Below, one piece after another: positions 35,925-43,928 of a stretch of 64,000 nucleotides of DNA. Source of the stretch: Mycolicibacterium hassiacum DSM 44199 (GTDB lineage Bacteria > Actinomycetota > Actinomycetes > Mycobacteriales > Mycobacteriaceae); the NCBI RefSeq assembly GCF_900603025.1, contig NZ_LR026975.1:124001-188000 (forward strand). Direction: 5' to 3'. Under the pieces are notes generated by a model. It was not told the DNA's origin, made no database searches, and was given only the letters and a program-made list of their open reading frames with translations. Every line of letters starts with the position of its first letter. Position 1 is the first letter of the stretch. Both the position numbers and the translations under genes were made by a program.

Positions 35925-35988
35925 GCAACGGAATAGCATTCCTGGTCGCGAATTGGCGGGCTTGACGACCGCGGTTTCACTTTCGGCG
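35925..35988 (-). repeat. 63-bp interspersed repeat, copy D (reverse orientation, diverged)
   Basis: Read on the minus strand it begins near GCCGAAAGTGAAAC and ends GAATGCTATTCCGTTGC. The palindrome is at 35930-35942. It is the most diverged of the four copies in its middle but keeps both ends. It lies in the 144-bp gap between the HD-domain gene and the DUF3060 gene. Confidence 0.75.
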
Positions 35989-36011
35989 CGGGTGGGGGCG
36001 CCCGGCGTGGG

Positions 36012-36743
36012 CTACGGCGTGCGCTCGACGACGTTGGTGCCCGACTGATTGATGTGCGGATCGCCGGTGTGGTAAAGCACCCGATTGTCGAAGCCCGACG
36101 CGTCGATGACATCGGTGCTGTCGACCGTCACCTCGTTGTCCGCCCCCGGGACGACCACCCGTCGGCAGTGGCCGGCAATCGTCACCGTGTTCCCCACACC
36201 GCTGACGGAGACGATGGTGTCGTCGCACACGATCCTTCTCACGTTGCCGACCCCGGAGACCCTGATCTGGAAGCCCGGCAGGCCTTCTATGACCGCCGGC
36301 GGTTCGGGGGTCGGGTTGATCGAGGGCAGCGGCGTCCGTGTGGGAAACGACGGCGGTTCGGGAATCGGGCCGAACGAGGGCAGCGGCGGCAGCGTGCGAA
36401 ACGACGGCCCTTCGGGAAAGTCGACGTGGCCGCCGCCGCCGGCGACCCCGTCGAGCGAGGCGCCCCTGAACGCCCACCAGACCAGTGTGCCCGCGCCGAG
36501 CACCCCCAGGATCACGACCGATACCACCGCCACGACGATGGTGACAGGCAGGACGGTCCGCGACGACGGGGGCGAGTAGTGGCCGCCGGTCGGATAGCTC
36601 GACGGATATCCCTCGACCGGCGGTGGCAGCGCGTCGGCCGAGGGCCACTCGCCGGAGGTCTGGTCGACTCCGAGTTCGCGGGCCCGCTGCGTCGCCCGCT
36701 CGAGGTACCGGATCCGCTCTTCGGGGTCATCCTCGGATGCCAT
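36012..36743 (-). CDS. DUF3060-domain membrane protein
   Basis: 243 residues. A charged N-terminal helix (EERIRYLERATQRARELG) resembles the start of many mycobacterial SHOCT/DUF-type proteins. A Pro-rich spacer follows, then one membrane segment (TVLPVTIVVAVVSVVILGVL, residues 62-90), a Pro-rich linker of about 45 residues, and a C-terminal beta-repeat domain, IRVSGVGNVRRIVCDD / IVSVSGVGNTVTI / VVVPGADNEVTVDS, typical of DUF3060. The domain should lie outside the membrane. No function is known to me for the family. Confidence 0.78.
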   Translation of the reverse strand: MASEDDPEERIRYLERATQRARELGVDQTSGEWPSADALPPPVEGYPSSYPTGGHYSPPSSRTVLPVTIVVAVVSVVILGVLGAGTLVWWAFRGASLDGVAGGGGHVDFPEGPSFRTLPPLPSFGPIPEPPSFPTRTPLPSINPTPEPPAVIEGLPGFQIRVSGVGNVRRIVCDDTIVSVSGVGNTVTIAGHCRRVVVPGADNEVTVDSTDVIDASGFDNRVLYHTGDPHINQSGTNVVERTP

Positions 36744-36870
36744 TCGCTAATCGTCCCACAACGGTGGCGGCGATGGCGGCTGGTCGCAGTCGGCGAGTAC
36801 CGTTGCCGCAGTACGGCGGGGGTGGGTAGGAGAATTGTCGGACGCCGTGACGGGCTGAGGTGAGTTTGCT

Positions 36871-38077
36871 GTGACTGATCGGGTGGCGGATCGCCCGGCG
36901 AACGACCGGCGCGCGGTCAAGCGACGCAGGCGGGTGGTCCCGATCGCGGTGGTGGCCCTGGTGGCTGCGGTGTCGGCCACCGTCGGCGTGGTGGCGTTGA
37001 AGACCCGGCCGGCGGCGCAACCGGAGCGGCAACCGGCGGCGAGTTCCGCTGCACCCGAACAGCTGCCGCCGCCGCCCGAACCGCCTCCGCCCTGTGTTCC
37101 GGAGCTACCCGGCAGAAGCTCGCACAGCTGCTGATGGTCGGGGTGCGGGGAGCCGCCGACGCCCGCGCGGTGGTGACCGACCACGGGGTCGGAGGGATCT
37201 TCATCGGCAGCTGGACCGACCTGACCATGCTGCAGGACGGCTCGCTGGCCGAGATCGCCGCCGCCGCGGGCCCGTTGCCGCTGGCGGTCAGCGTCGACGA
37301 GGAGGGCGGCCGGGTGCAGCGGCTGTCGAGCCTGATCGGGTGGCAGCCCGCACCCCGCGCGCTGGCCACCGGCGCCACGCCCGACGAGGTGTACCGGATC
37401 GCGCTGGATCGCGGCCGGCAGATGAGAAACCTCGGCATCACCATCGATTTCGCGCCGGTGGTCGACGTCACCGACGCGCCGGGCGACACCGTGATCGGCG
37501 ACCGGTTGTTCGGCTCGGACGCCGCCCAGGTCACCGAGTACGCCGGCGCGTACGCCCGCGGGCTGCGCGACGCGGGCGTGCTGCCGGTTCTCAAACACTT
37601 CCCCGGACACGGCCGGCCTCCGGCGATTCGCACACCGGCGCGGTCAGCACACCGCCGCTCGATCAACTCGAACTGTCCGACCTGATCCCGTACCGCACGC
37701 TGACCGGCCAGCACCCCGTCGCGGTGATGATCGGCCACCTGCAGGTGCCCGGGCTGACGGGTACCGAGCCGGCCAGCCTGTCGGCGGCGGCCTATCAGCT
37801 GCTGCGCTCCGGCGGCTACGGCGGCCCACCGTTCACCGGGCTGATCTTCACCGACGACCTGTCCGGCATGGCGGCCGTCACCGCGCAGCACACCGTCCCG
37901 GAGGCGGTGCTGCGGGCGCTGCAGGCCGGGGCCGATGTCGCGCTGTGGATCAGCACCGACGCGGTGCCCACCGTGCTCGACACCCTCGAGCGAGCCGTCG
38001 AGGGCAAAGAGCTGCCGATTGCGCGGGTCGACGAGGCGCTGGCCCGGGTGGTGAAGGCCAAGACCGGCTGCGGCTGA
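36871..38077 (+). pseudogene. lpqI: Beta-N-acetylhexosaminidase (glycoside hydrolase 3, LpqI/NagZ-like), two frameshifts
   Basis: Starts at GTG 36871 with a basic stretch and a membrane or signal segment (VVPIAVVALVAAVSATVGVV), then a Pro-rich linker. GH3 landmarks are spread over three frames: frame one to about 37108 (CVPELP), frame three from there (RQKLAQLLMVGV, AVSVDEEGGRVQRL, LPVLKHFPGHGR) to about 37616, then frame two (SGDSHTGAVSTPPLDQL, LIFTDDLSGMAAVT with the nucleophile Asp) to the stop at 38077. One missing base at 37107-37111 and one at 37614-37620 would restore a single frame of about 400 residues. The enzyme removes N-acetylglucosamine from peptidoglycan muropeptides. It is either a recent pseudogene or carries sequencing errors. 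No lipobox is visible, unlike the M. tuberculosis lipoprotein. Confidence 0.85.
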
Positions 38078-38080
38078 GCC

Positions 38081-38120
38081 GCGCAAGTGGCGCTATCGCA
38101 CGCGTTAGTGCCACTTGCGC
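38081..38120. repeat. Inverted repeat after lpqI, before tetR
   Basis: GCGCAAGTGGCGCTA (38081-38095) pairs with TAGTGCCACTTGCGC (38106-38120) at 14 of 15 positions around a 10-base loop. It starts 4 bp after the lpqI stop, so it may end that transcript, but there is no T run. The right arm contains GTTAGTGCCAC, whose reverse complement recurs at 38889-38899 on the other side of tetR, so an operator role is also possible. Confidence 0.7.
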
Positions 38121-38190
38121 GAAACCGGCCCCGTTCGGCACGGATCGTCCTACGCTGCACTCGACGGTCGAGAACCGATTGGGCGGGGCA

Positions 38191-38871
38191 ATGACACGCA
38201 CGCGCAGGACATCGCCGGACGAGTCCGAGTCCGTCGGGGTGCGGACCCGGCTGCTGAAGGCCTCCTACGAGCTTTTCACCGAGCGCGGTTACCGCGCTAC
38301 CACCACCAAGGAGATCGCCGCGCGCGCCGGTGTGGCCGAGCCAACCCTGTTCCGCCACTTCGGATCCAAGGTCGACGTCTTCGAGGCCGCCGTTCTCGAA
38401 CCGCTCAAGGCCTACCTGGCGCGGTGGAGCCGGTCGTGGGTCGACGTCTCCGGCCGGGTGGGGCTGGCCGAGATGGCCACCCAGCTGGTCGAGGGCCTGT
38501 ACCCGGTGATCCGCCGGGACCGGAACCTGTTCATCGAGCTGATGGCCGCGCGCAACGACCCGCTCAGCGATCTGTACCCCGCCGCGGTGGAGATCAGCGG
38601 GCAACTGCGCGACGGGCTGCGCATGGTCCACGACGCCGGGTTCGCGGTCACCGACCGCTACGGCCTGTGGGGCGAGGACATGCCGGCCACCATCGGCGCG
38701 GTGGCCAGCATGGTCATCGGCGCGGCGCTGTTCGACGACTGGGCGTATCCGGCGGGCAAACGGGTGCCCGGGCGGGAGCGGATGATCCGCGAGATGTCCA
38801 CGCTGATCATCGACGGAACCACCCATCGATCACCGAGATCGAACGAATCAAAGCCCGGGAATACCAGGTGA
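38191..38871 (+). CDS. TetR-family transcriptional regulator
   Basis: 226 residues from ATG 38191 (MTRTRRTSPDES). The N-terminal DNA-binding domain is clear: LLKASYELFTERGYRATTTK, then EIAARAGVAEPTLFRHFGSK. The C-terminal ligand domain is not specific. It lies 112 bp before and in the same direction as the Rieske operon at 38984, and it probably regulates that operon; palindromes on both sides are candidate binding sites. The inducer is unknown but likely an acyl-CoA or the substrate of the pathway. Confidence 0.9.
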   Translation: MTRTRRTSPDESESVGVRTRLLKASYELFTERGYRATTTKEIAARAGVAEPTLFRHFGSKVDVFEAAVLEPLKAYLARWSRSWVDVSGRVGLAEMATQLVEGLYPVIRRDRNLFIELMAARNDPLSDLYPAAVEISGQLRDGLRMVHDAGFAVTDRYGLWGEDMPATIGAVASMVIGAALFDDWAYPAGKRVPGRERMIREMSTLIIDGTTHRSPRSNESKPGNTR

Positions 38872-38983
38872 ATCAACATATTGTGTTTGTGGCACTAACA
38901 TGTTATGAAAGTAGCGCTAACGCAGGTCCGGCTCGGCCGGGTTCTGCGCTGCGGCGTGACGGTCGTGGAGAACGGAGATCACA
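38872..38983 (+). promoter_or_regulatory. Regulatory region before the Rieske operon
   Basis: An AT-richer gap holding the perfect 10-bp palindrome TAACATGTTA (38896-38905). It also has GTGGCACTAAC (38889-38899), the exact reverse complement of 38104-38114 before tetR, and a related TAGCGCTAAC at 38912-38921. A ribosome-binding site GGAGA lies about 8 bases before ATG 38984. These are likely TetR operator elements. Confidence 0.55.
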
Positions 38984-40093
38984 ATGACCGAGACCACCCA
39001 GGACGCCGTCGTCGATATCTCCGATCGCGAGTTCGGATCGGGTATCAGCCTGTCGACGTACCGGTTTCCCACCGGATGGTTCATCGTCGGTTTCGCCTCC
39101 GACCTCGCGCCCGGGCAGGTCAAACGGGCGCACTATTTCGGTCAGGAACTGGTCATCTTCCGCACCCAGTCCGGGCGGCTACAGGTGCTCGACGCCTACT
39201 GCCTGCACCTGGGCGCGAACATGGGCGTCGGCGGCACCGTCGAGGGTGAGCATCTGGTCTGCCCGTGGCACGGCTGGCACTGGCGCGGCGACGGCACCAA
39301 CGCCCTGATTCCGTACAGCAGGATCGGGTGTAAGAACAACATCCGGATCAGGTCGTATCCGTGCATGGAGTGGTACGGGTTCATCCTGGTCTGGCACGAG
39401 CGCCACGGCCGGCCGCCGTACTGGACCCCGCCGCGGATCCCGGAACTGGAAACCGGCGAGTACTACCCGCTGCACCCGCACAGCCGGATGGTCAACCGGG
39501 TCAAGGTGCACGCCCAGATGATCATCGAGAACGCGGCCGACCCGTATCACGTGCAGTACGTGCACAAGGCCGCCAACCCGGCCAACACCGCGAGCTTCGA
39601 GGTCAAGGGCTATCACCTGCACGCCACCGTCAAGGCGCACTTCGGCGGTGGGCGGCCGAGCACCTGGCTGACGCCCAACGGCCCGGTCGAGGCCGAGATC
39701 ATCTACGACAACTATTCGCTGGGACTGGGTTTCGTCCGATTCCCGGCCGACCTGGTCGCGACCGTGCAGGTCACCGGCCAGACTCCGGTCGACGAGGAGT
39801 ACACCGACTACTTCTTCACCATGGCGTCGGTGCGCGAGCCCGGCGACACCGGAGACCGGCCCACCGGCCGCGCGGCGAAGTTCCTGCAGCTGCAGCAGGA
39901 GGTCATCAAACAGGACTTCTTCACCTGGGAGAACATGAAGTACCTGGAGAAGCCGAACCTGGCGCCGGAGGAGGCGCGGGACTACGCCGCGCTGCGCCGG
40001 TGGGCCCACCGCTTCTACCCGGGCGAGACCCCGTCGCCCGACGATTTCGGTTACACCGCAGACGGCCGGCCGGATCCCGACGTGACCGTGTGA
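38984..40093 (+). CDS. KshA-type Rieske non-heme iron oxygenase
   Basis: 369 residues. Rieske ligands are CLHLGA and CPWHGW, with the usual spacing. The mononuclear iron site reads NAADPYHVQYVHK. The N terminus (STYRFPTGWFIVGFASDL) and architecture resemble KshA, the 3-ketosteroid 9-alpha-hydroxylase oxygenase, but similar enzymes act on other terpenoid or aromatic substrates. It needs a ferredoxin and reductase; the ferredoxin at 43724 in the same operon is a likely electron donor. Its stop overlaps the ATG of the acyl-CoA synthetase gene (TGATG). Confidence 0.88.
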   Translation: MTETTQDAVVDISDREFGSGISLSTYRFPTGWFIVGFASDLAPGQVKRAHYFGQELVIFRTQSGRLQVLDAYCLHLGANMGVGGTVEGEHLVCPWHGWHWRGDGTNALIPYSRIGCKNNIRIRSYPCMEWYGFILVWHERHGRPPYWTPPRIPELETGEYYPLHPHSRMVNRVKVHAQMIIENAADPYHVQYVHKAANPANTASFEVKGYHLHATVKAHFGGGRPSTWLTPNGPVEAEIIYDNYSLGLGFVRFPADLVATVQVTGQTPVDEEYTDYFFTMASVREPGDTGDRPTGRAAKFLQLQQEVIKQDFFTWENMKYLEKPNLAPEEARDYAALRRWAHRFYPGETPSPDDFGYTADGRPDPDVTV

Positions 40094-41685
40094 TGTCGAC
40101 CGCAGCGCCGCACCTGCCCTGGCTCGAGCCGGCCACCTTCGGGCTCGAGACGTTCGATGTGCCCACCGCATTGGACCGGCGCGCAGCGGAATTCGGCGAC
40201 CGGACCATGATGGTGATCGGCGACACCCCGGTGACCTTCGCCCAGATGCGCGAACACGCCCGCGCCGCGGCCAAGGTGCTGCTCGAACTCGGGGTGCAGC
40301 GCGGCGACACCGTCGCGTTGTTCGCCGCCACCTGCCCGGAGTGGGTGTACTTCTGGCTCGGCGCGGCGTACGTCGGCGCGGTCACCGCCACGGTCAACAT
40401 CGCCAACAAAGGCGATTTCCTTGCCCACGCGCTACGGCTGGCGCGCGCCAAGGTGGTGATCACCGACACCGACCGTGAGCCGCGGCTGACCGAGATCGCC
40501 GACCGCACCGACCCGTTGACCAAGTTCGTGGTGCTGGACGGGTCGCTGACCCACGATGCCGCGCGGTTGCCGGAAACGCCGCTGTCCCAACCTGGTTCGG
40601 GTGACGACATCGGCGTGCTGTTCTTCACCTCCGGTACCACCGGGCCGTCGAAGGCGGTCGCGACCACCTGGCCGTACCTGTTCACCGCCGCCGCCGCGAT
40701 GGCGGACGCGTGGCAGCTGGCGGCGGGTGAGGTGCTGTGGTCGGCGATGCCGCTGTTTCACCTCAGCGCCGCGCCGATGGTGCTCACCCCGCTGCTGCTC
40801 GGGTCGACGACCGTGCTGCGGGCGGCGTTCCACCCCGCCACGATGCTCGACGACATCCGGGCGTGCAACGCGGTCGGGTTCGCCGGTGCCGGGGCGATGG
40901 TGTCGATGCTCTACAACCAGCCGCCCGCCCCGTCCGACGCCGACAACCCGTTGCGGTTCATCTCCGCCGCCCCGATCGACGCGGCGAACTACCGGCGCAT
41001 CGAGGAGCGCTACCGGGTCCGGATCGTCACGGTCTACGGCCTGACCGAGGCGTTCCCGATCACGGTCAAGAAGGTGTCCGAACCCGGGGTGCCGGGCACC
41101 TCGGGGCGGCTCAACCCGGCGTTCGAGGTGCGCCTGGTCGACGCCGACGGCAACCCGGTGCCACCCGGTGTCGCCGGTGAGATCACTTGTCGCGCACGGT
41201 TTCCTCATGTGATGAGCACGGGGTACGTCACGTCCGGGTCGGGCCGGGTGGAGCCTCACCCGGAGTGGTTCCGCACCGGCGACATGGCCAAGCTCGACGA
41301 CGACGGCAACCTGACCTTCACCGACCGGGTCAAGGACTCGCTGCGCCGGCGCGGCGAGAACGTCTCCTCGGTGGAGGTGGAGAGCACCGTCGTGCAGCAT
41401 CCCGCGGTGCTCGAGGCGGCGGTGATCGGCGTGCCCAGCGAACTCGGTGAGGACGACATCCTCGCGGTCGTGGTGCTGCGGCTCGGGGCGACGCTCGACT
41501 GCGCCGACCTGCTCGACTTCTGCTCGGCGCGGATGCCGTATTTCTGCGTCCCCCGCTACGTCGAGGTGGTCGACGAACTGCCGAAGAACGCGGTCGGCAG
41601 GGTGCGCAAGGACCTGTTGCGAGCACGCGGACTGACCGCCGCGGCATGGGATCGCGAAGCACACGGCTACGTCCTGACCCGGTGA
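40093..41685 (+). CDS. Acyl-CoA synthetase (AMP-forming, FadD-like)
   Basis: 530 residues from ATG 40093. The AMP-binding motif LFFTSGTTGPSKAVATT lies near residue 178, followed by VTVYGLTEAFPI, WFRTGDMAKLDDDGNL, KDSLRRRGENVSSVEVE and the C-terminal catalytic lysine region LPKNAVGRVRKDLL. It activates a carboxylic acid as a CoA thioester through an acyl adenylate. Placed directly after a Rieske oxygenase, it implies that the pathway handles a carboxylate, perhaps a steroid-, terpene- or aromatic-derived acid. The exact substrate cannot be told. Confidence 0.88.
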   Translation: MSTAAPHLPWLEPATFGLETFDVPTALDRRAAEFGDRTMMVIGDTPVTFAQMREHARAAAKVLLELGVQRGDTVALFAATCPEWVYFWLGAAYVGAVTATVNIANKGDFLAHALRLARAKVVITDTDREPRLTEIADRTDPLTKFVVLDGSLTHDAARLPETPLSQPGSGDDIGVLFFTSGTTGPSKAVATTWPYLFTAAAAMADAWQLAAGEVLWSAMPLFHLSAAPMVLTPLLLGSTTVLRAAFHPATMLDDIRACNAVGFAGAGAMVSMLYNQPPAPSDADNPLRFISAAPIDAANYRRIEERYRVRIVTVYGLTEAFPITVKKVSEPGVPGTSGRLNPAFEVRLVDADGNPVPPGVAGEITCRARFPHVMSTGYVTSGSGRVEPHPEWFRTGDMAKLDDDGNLTFTDRVKDSLRRRGENVSSVEVESTVVQHPAVLEAAVIGVPSELGEDDILAVVVLRLGATLDCADLLDFCSARMPYFCVPRYVEVVDELPKNAVGRVRKDLLRARGLTAAAWDREAHGYVLTR

Positions 41686-41703
41686 GAAGCGAAGGAGACC
41701 ACG

Positions 41704-42117
41704 GTGACGCTGACCTATCAGCAGCAGTTCATTCTCGACGGGCTCGCGGGACGGGCCGCGATCCTCAACCTCGACGCCCGATACGACCGGCTCTACTCGG
41801 CCGGTGATCTCGCCGGGTGGATCGCCACGTTCCGGCACGCCGGGGCCAGCTTCCGCCGCGGCGGCGAGGAGTTCACCGATCTGCGCGCGGCGTTCGACGG
41901 CGGCAACGGCCGGCGGCTGGTGACCGTCGACCACGAGATCAACGTCGACGGCATCGACGCCACCCAGCGCTGCGTGGCGCTGCTGTTCGTCGGGGGCCGA
42001 CTGCGGGCCACCGGGGTCTTCGACGACCGGCTGCTCTACGAACGCGGCGGGTGGTATTTCACCTCGCGCGCCCTGGACTGGGATCCGGTGCCCGAGCCGT
42101 CGCGGCTGGCGGGGTGA
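41704..42117 (+). CDS. SnoaL-like / NTF2-fold protein
   Basis: 137 residues from GTG 41704, with AAGGAG about 9 bases upstream. The layout ILNLDARYDRLYSAGDLAGW followed by strands ending YERGGWYFTSRALDWDP is that of the NTF2-like SnoaL family: small cytoplasmic enzymes or binding proteins of polyketide, steroid and aromatic catabolism. It is 18 bp after the acyl-CoA synthetase and 4 bp before the next gene. It may be a lyase, hydratase or dioxygenase accessory protein; sequence alone does not decide. Confidence 0.75.
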   Translation: MTLTYQQQFILDGLAGRAAILNLDARYDRLYSAGDLAGWIATFRHAGASFRRGGEEFTDLRAAFDGGNGRRLVTVDHEINVDGIDATQRCVALLFVGGRLRATGVFDDRLLYERGGWYFTSRALDWDPVPEPSRLAG

Positions 42118-42121
42118 GGCG

Positions 42122-43195
42122 ATGACGAAGCCCTGGCGGGACGGGCCGTACCGGGTGGTGCAGTGGGGCACCGGCAACGTCGGCCGGCGGGCGCTGGCCG
42201 CCCTGCTGGACCTGCCGCAGCTGACGCTGGTCGGCCTGCACGTGGTCACCCCGGAGAAGGTGGGCAAGGACGCCGGGGAGTTGATCGGGCGGCCGCCGAT
42301 CGGCGTCGTCGCCGCCGATGACGCACAGCGCATCCTCGACATCCGGCCCGACTGCGTCAGCTACATGCCCACCGAGATCGACTACGAGCTGGTGTGCCGC
42401 TGGCTGCGGGCCGGGATCAACGTCGTCACCACCGGCGACTTCCTCACCGGAGCGTGCCGGCCGCACGAACACCGGCTGCTCGACGACGCCGCGCGCAGCG
42501 GCGGGGCCACCTTCCTGGGGACCGGGTTCGAACCCGGGTTCGTCAATCTCGCCGCCGGTTTCCTCACCGGTGCCTGCCGGCGGGTGCGCAGCGTGCGGAT
42601 CGCCGAGACCCTGGACTGCACCACCTATCCGGTGGCCGCCGCCTGGGAGGCGATGGGATTCGGCAAACCGCCCGAAGGCGGCCCGGTCACCCTGACCCCG
42701 GAGACCACGCCGTTCGCCAAGGCGTACTTCGAGACGCTCGACCTGGTGGCCGGGATGCTCGGCGTCACCCTCGACCACCGTGAGCTCGTCATCGAACAGG
42801 CCTGTGCGACAAAGGACCTCGATCTCGGTTGGGCGCACTACGCCCAGGGGACGGTGGCGGGTCAGCGACGGGTCTACCGCGGCTACACCGGCGGCCGGCC
42901 GGTGGTGGAGCTGTCGCTGTGCTGGACCATGAGCGATCACGCGCTCGAACCGCAGTGGACCGACCCCGAGGGGTTCCGCATCGAGATCGAGGGCGAACCC
43001 AGGGTCGAGGCCGACGTCCGCTACACGGTGCCGCACACCGACGGGCTGACCGACGAGTCCGACGTGATGAGCCTGCTGATGGTCAGTACGGCGATGTCGG
43101 CGCTGCACGCCATCCCGGCGGTGTGCGCCGCCGAACCCGGCGTCGTGCTGGCCTCGGATCTCCCCGTGCTCGCAGCCCGAAACTCACTGTGCTGA
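42122..43195 (+). CDS. NAD(P)H-dependent amine dehydrogenase-like (dihydrodipicolinate reductase fold) protein
   Basis: 357 residues. The Rossmann motif YRVVQWGTGNVGRRALAAL starts near residue 10, followed by a region typical of the 2,4-diaminopentanoate-dehydrogenase-like group common in mycobacteria (GTGFEPGFVNLAAGFLTGAC, SVRIAETLDCTTYP). Members are annotated as amine dehydrogenase family but their substrates in catabolic operons are mostly unproven. It is cotranscribed with the Rieske and acyl-CoA synthetase genes. The reaction is therefore only an NAD(P)-linked redox step, by inference. Confidence 0.78.
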   Translation: MTKPWRDGPYRVVQWGTGNVGRRALAALLDLPQLTLVGLHVVTPEKVGKDAGELIGRPPIGVVAADDAQRILDIRPDCVSYMPTEIDYELVCRWLRAGINVVTTGDFLTGACRPHEHRLLDDAARSGGATFLGTGFEPGFVNLAAGFLTGACRRVRSVRIAETLDCTTYPVAAAWEAMGFGKPPEGGPVTLTPETTPFAKAYFETLDLVAGMLGVTLDHRELVIEQACATKDLDLGWAHYAQGTVAGQRRVYRGYTGGRPVVELSLCWTMSDHALEPQWTDPEGFRIEIEGEPRVEADVRYTVPHTDGLTDESDVMSLLMVSTAMSALHAIPAVCAAEPGVVLASDLPVLAARNSLC

Positions 43196-43207
43196 AAGGC
43201 AGGACAC

Positions 43208-43687
43208 ATGCAGAGCCACCGGAGTTCATTCGTCATCGACGGGTTGCCCGAGGAGATCTGGCAGCTGTGGTTCCCCGGGCTGCCGGTCATCGAGATGGAC
43301 GATGTGCGGATAGAGATCATGCACTTCGGCGACGCCGACAACGAGGGGCTGGTCCGGCACTGCCACTACCGGGTGCCCAGATACCTGCTGTCCGGTGGCC
43401 GGGCCCAGTCTTGGGAGCTGGTGACCGACGTGGTGCCCAATGTGTCGTACCGGTACCGGGCGATCACCCGGCCGCCGTTCGCCTACGCCGAGGGCGAGCA
43501 GCGGCTCGAACCGCTCGGCGACGGGCGCACCCGGGTGCACTTCGCCGAGACCTACTCGGTGGCCAATCCGGTGCTGCGCGTGCTGTTCGAACGCCGGCTG
43601 CACCAGTTCATCTCGCGCGACAACGACACCGTCATCAAGGCCGCGATCGAACGCGGCCTGCAGCAGTTGCGGGCGGCGCAGCAGTGA
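43208..43687 (+). CDS. SRPBCC-fold protein
   Basis: 159 residues from ATG 43208. The pattern fits a START/SRPBCC hydrophobic-ligand fold: an N-terminal helix-strand unit, a beta-rich middle (RHCHYRVPRYLLSGGRAQSW, VSYRYRAITRPP, TRVHFAETYSV) and a long C-terminal helix (FISRDNDTVIKAAIERGLQQ). Such proteins bind lipophilic small molecules or act as cyclases or aromatases. In this operon it may bind the hydrophobic substrate. It lies 12 bp after the reductase-like gene. Confidence 0.7.
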   Translation: MQSHRSSFVIDGLPEEIWQLWFPGLPVIEMDDVRIEIMHFGDADNEGLVRHCHYRVPRYLLSGGRAQSWELVTDVVPNVSYRYRAITRPPFAYAEGEQRLEPLGDGRTRVHFAETYSVANPVLRVLFERRLHQFISRDNDTVIKAAIERGLQQLRAAQQ

Positions 43688-43723
43688 CGTGGCCGGCGGG
43701 GTGAGGCAAGAAAGGCGCTGACG

Positions 43724-43924
43724 ATGAGCACACTGCGGGTGGAGGTCATCGAGGACCAGTGCGGTGCCCACGGCTACTGCGAGGGCATCGCGCCGGAGTT
43801 CTTCCGGCTCGGCGACGGCGACGAGGTCGAGCTGCTGCGCACCGAGGTGCCGCCGGACAAGCGCGAACTCGTCGAACAGGCCGTCGCGAAGTGCCCGAAA
43901 GCCGCGCTGCGGCTGGTCCAGTGA
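43724..43924 (+). CDS. Ferredoxin of the mycobacterial 3Fe-4S/atypical 4Fe-4S type
   Basis: 66 residues. The cluster ligands are C13-x2-H16-x2-C19 and C57-P, with His in the place where a fourth Cys would stand. This layout is known in mycobacterial ferredoxins that serve cytochromes P450 and Rieske enzymes. It is last in the operon started by the Rieske gene, 36 bp after the SRPBCC gene, so it is the probable electron carrier to that oxygenase. No ferredoxin reductase gene is in the window. Confidence 0.88.
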   Translation: MSTLRVEVIEDQCGAHGYCEGIAPEFFRLGDGDEVELLRTEVPPDKRELVEQAVAKCPKAALRLVQ

Positions 43925-43928
43925 CGCG

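Noticed and set aside
36871-37134. Separate small membrane protein gene at the start of lpqI
   Set aside because: The frame continues naturally into GH3 sequence in another frame after one missing base.
38081-38120. Firm assignment as the lpqI transcription terminator
   Set aside because: A strong hairpin but no T tract, and it shares an 11-bp sequence with the other side of tetR, so an operator is equally possible.
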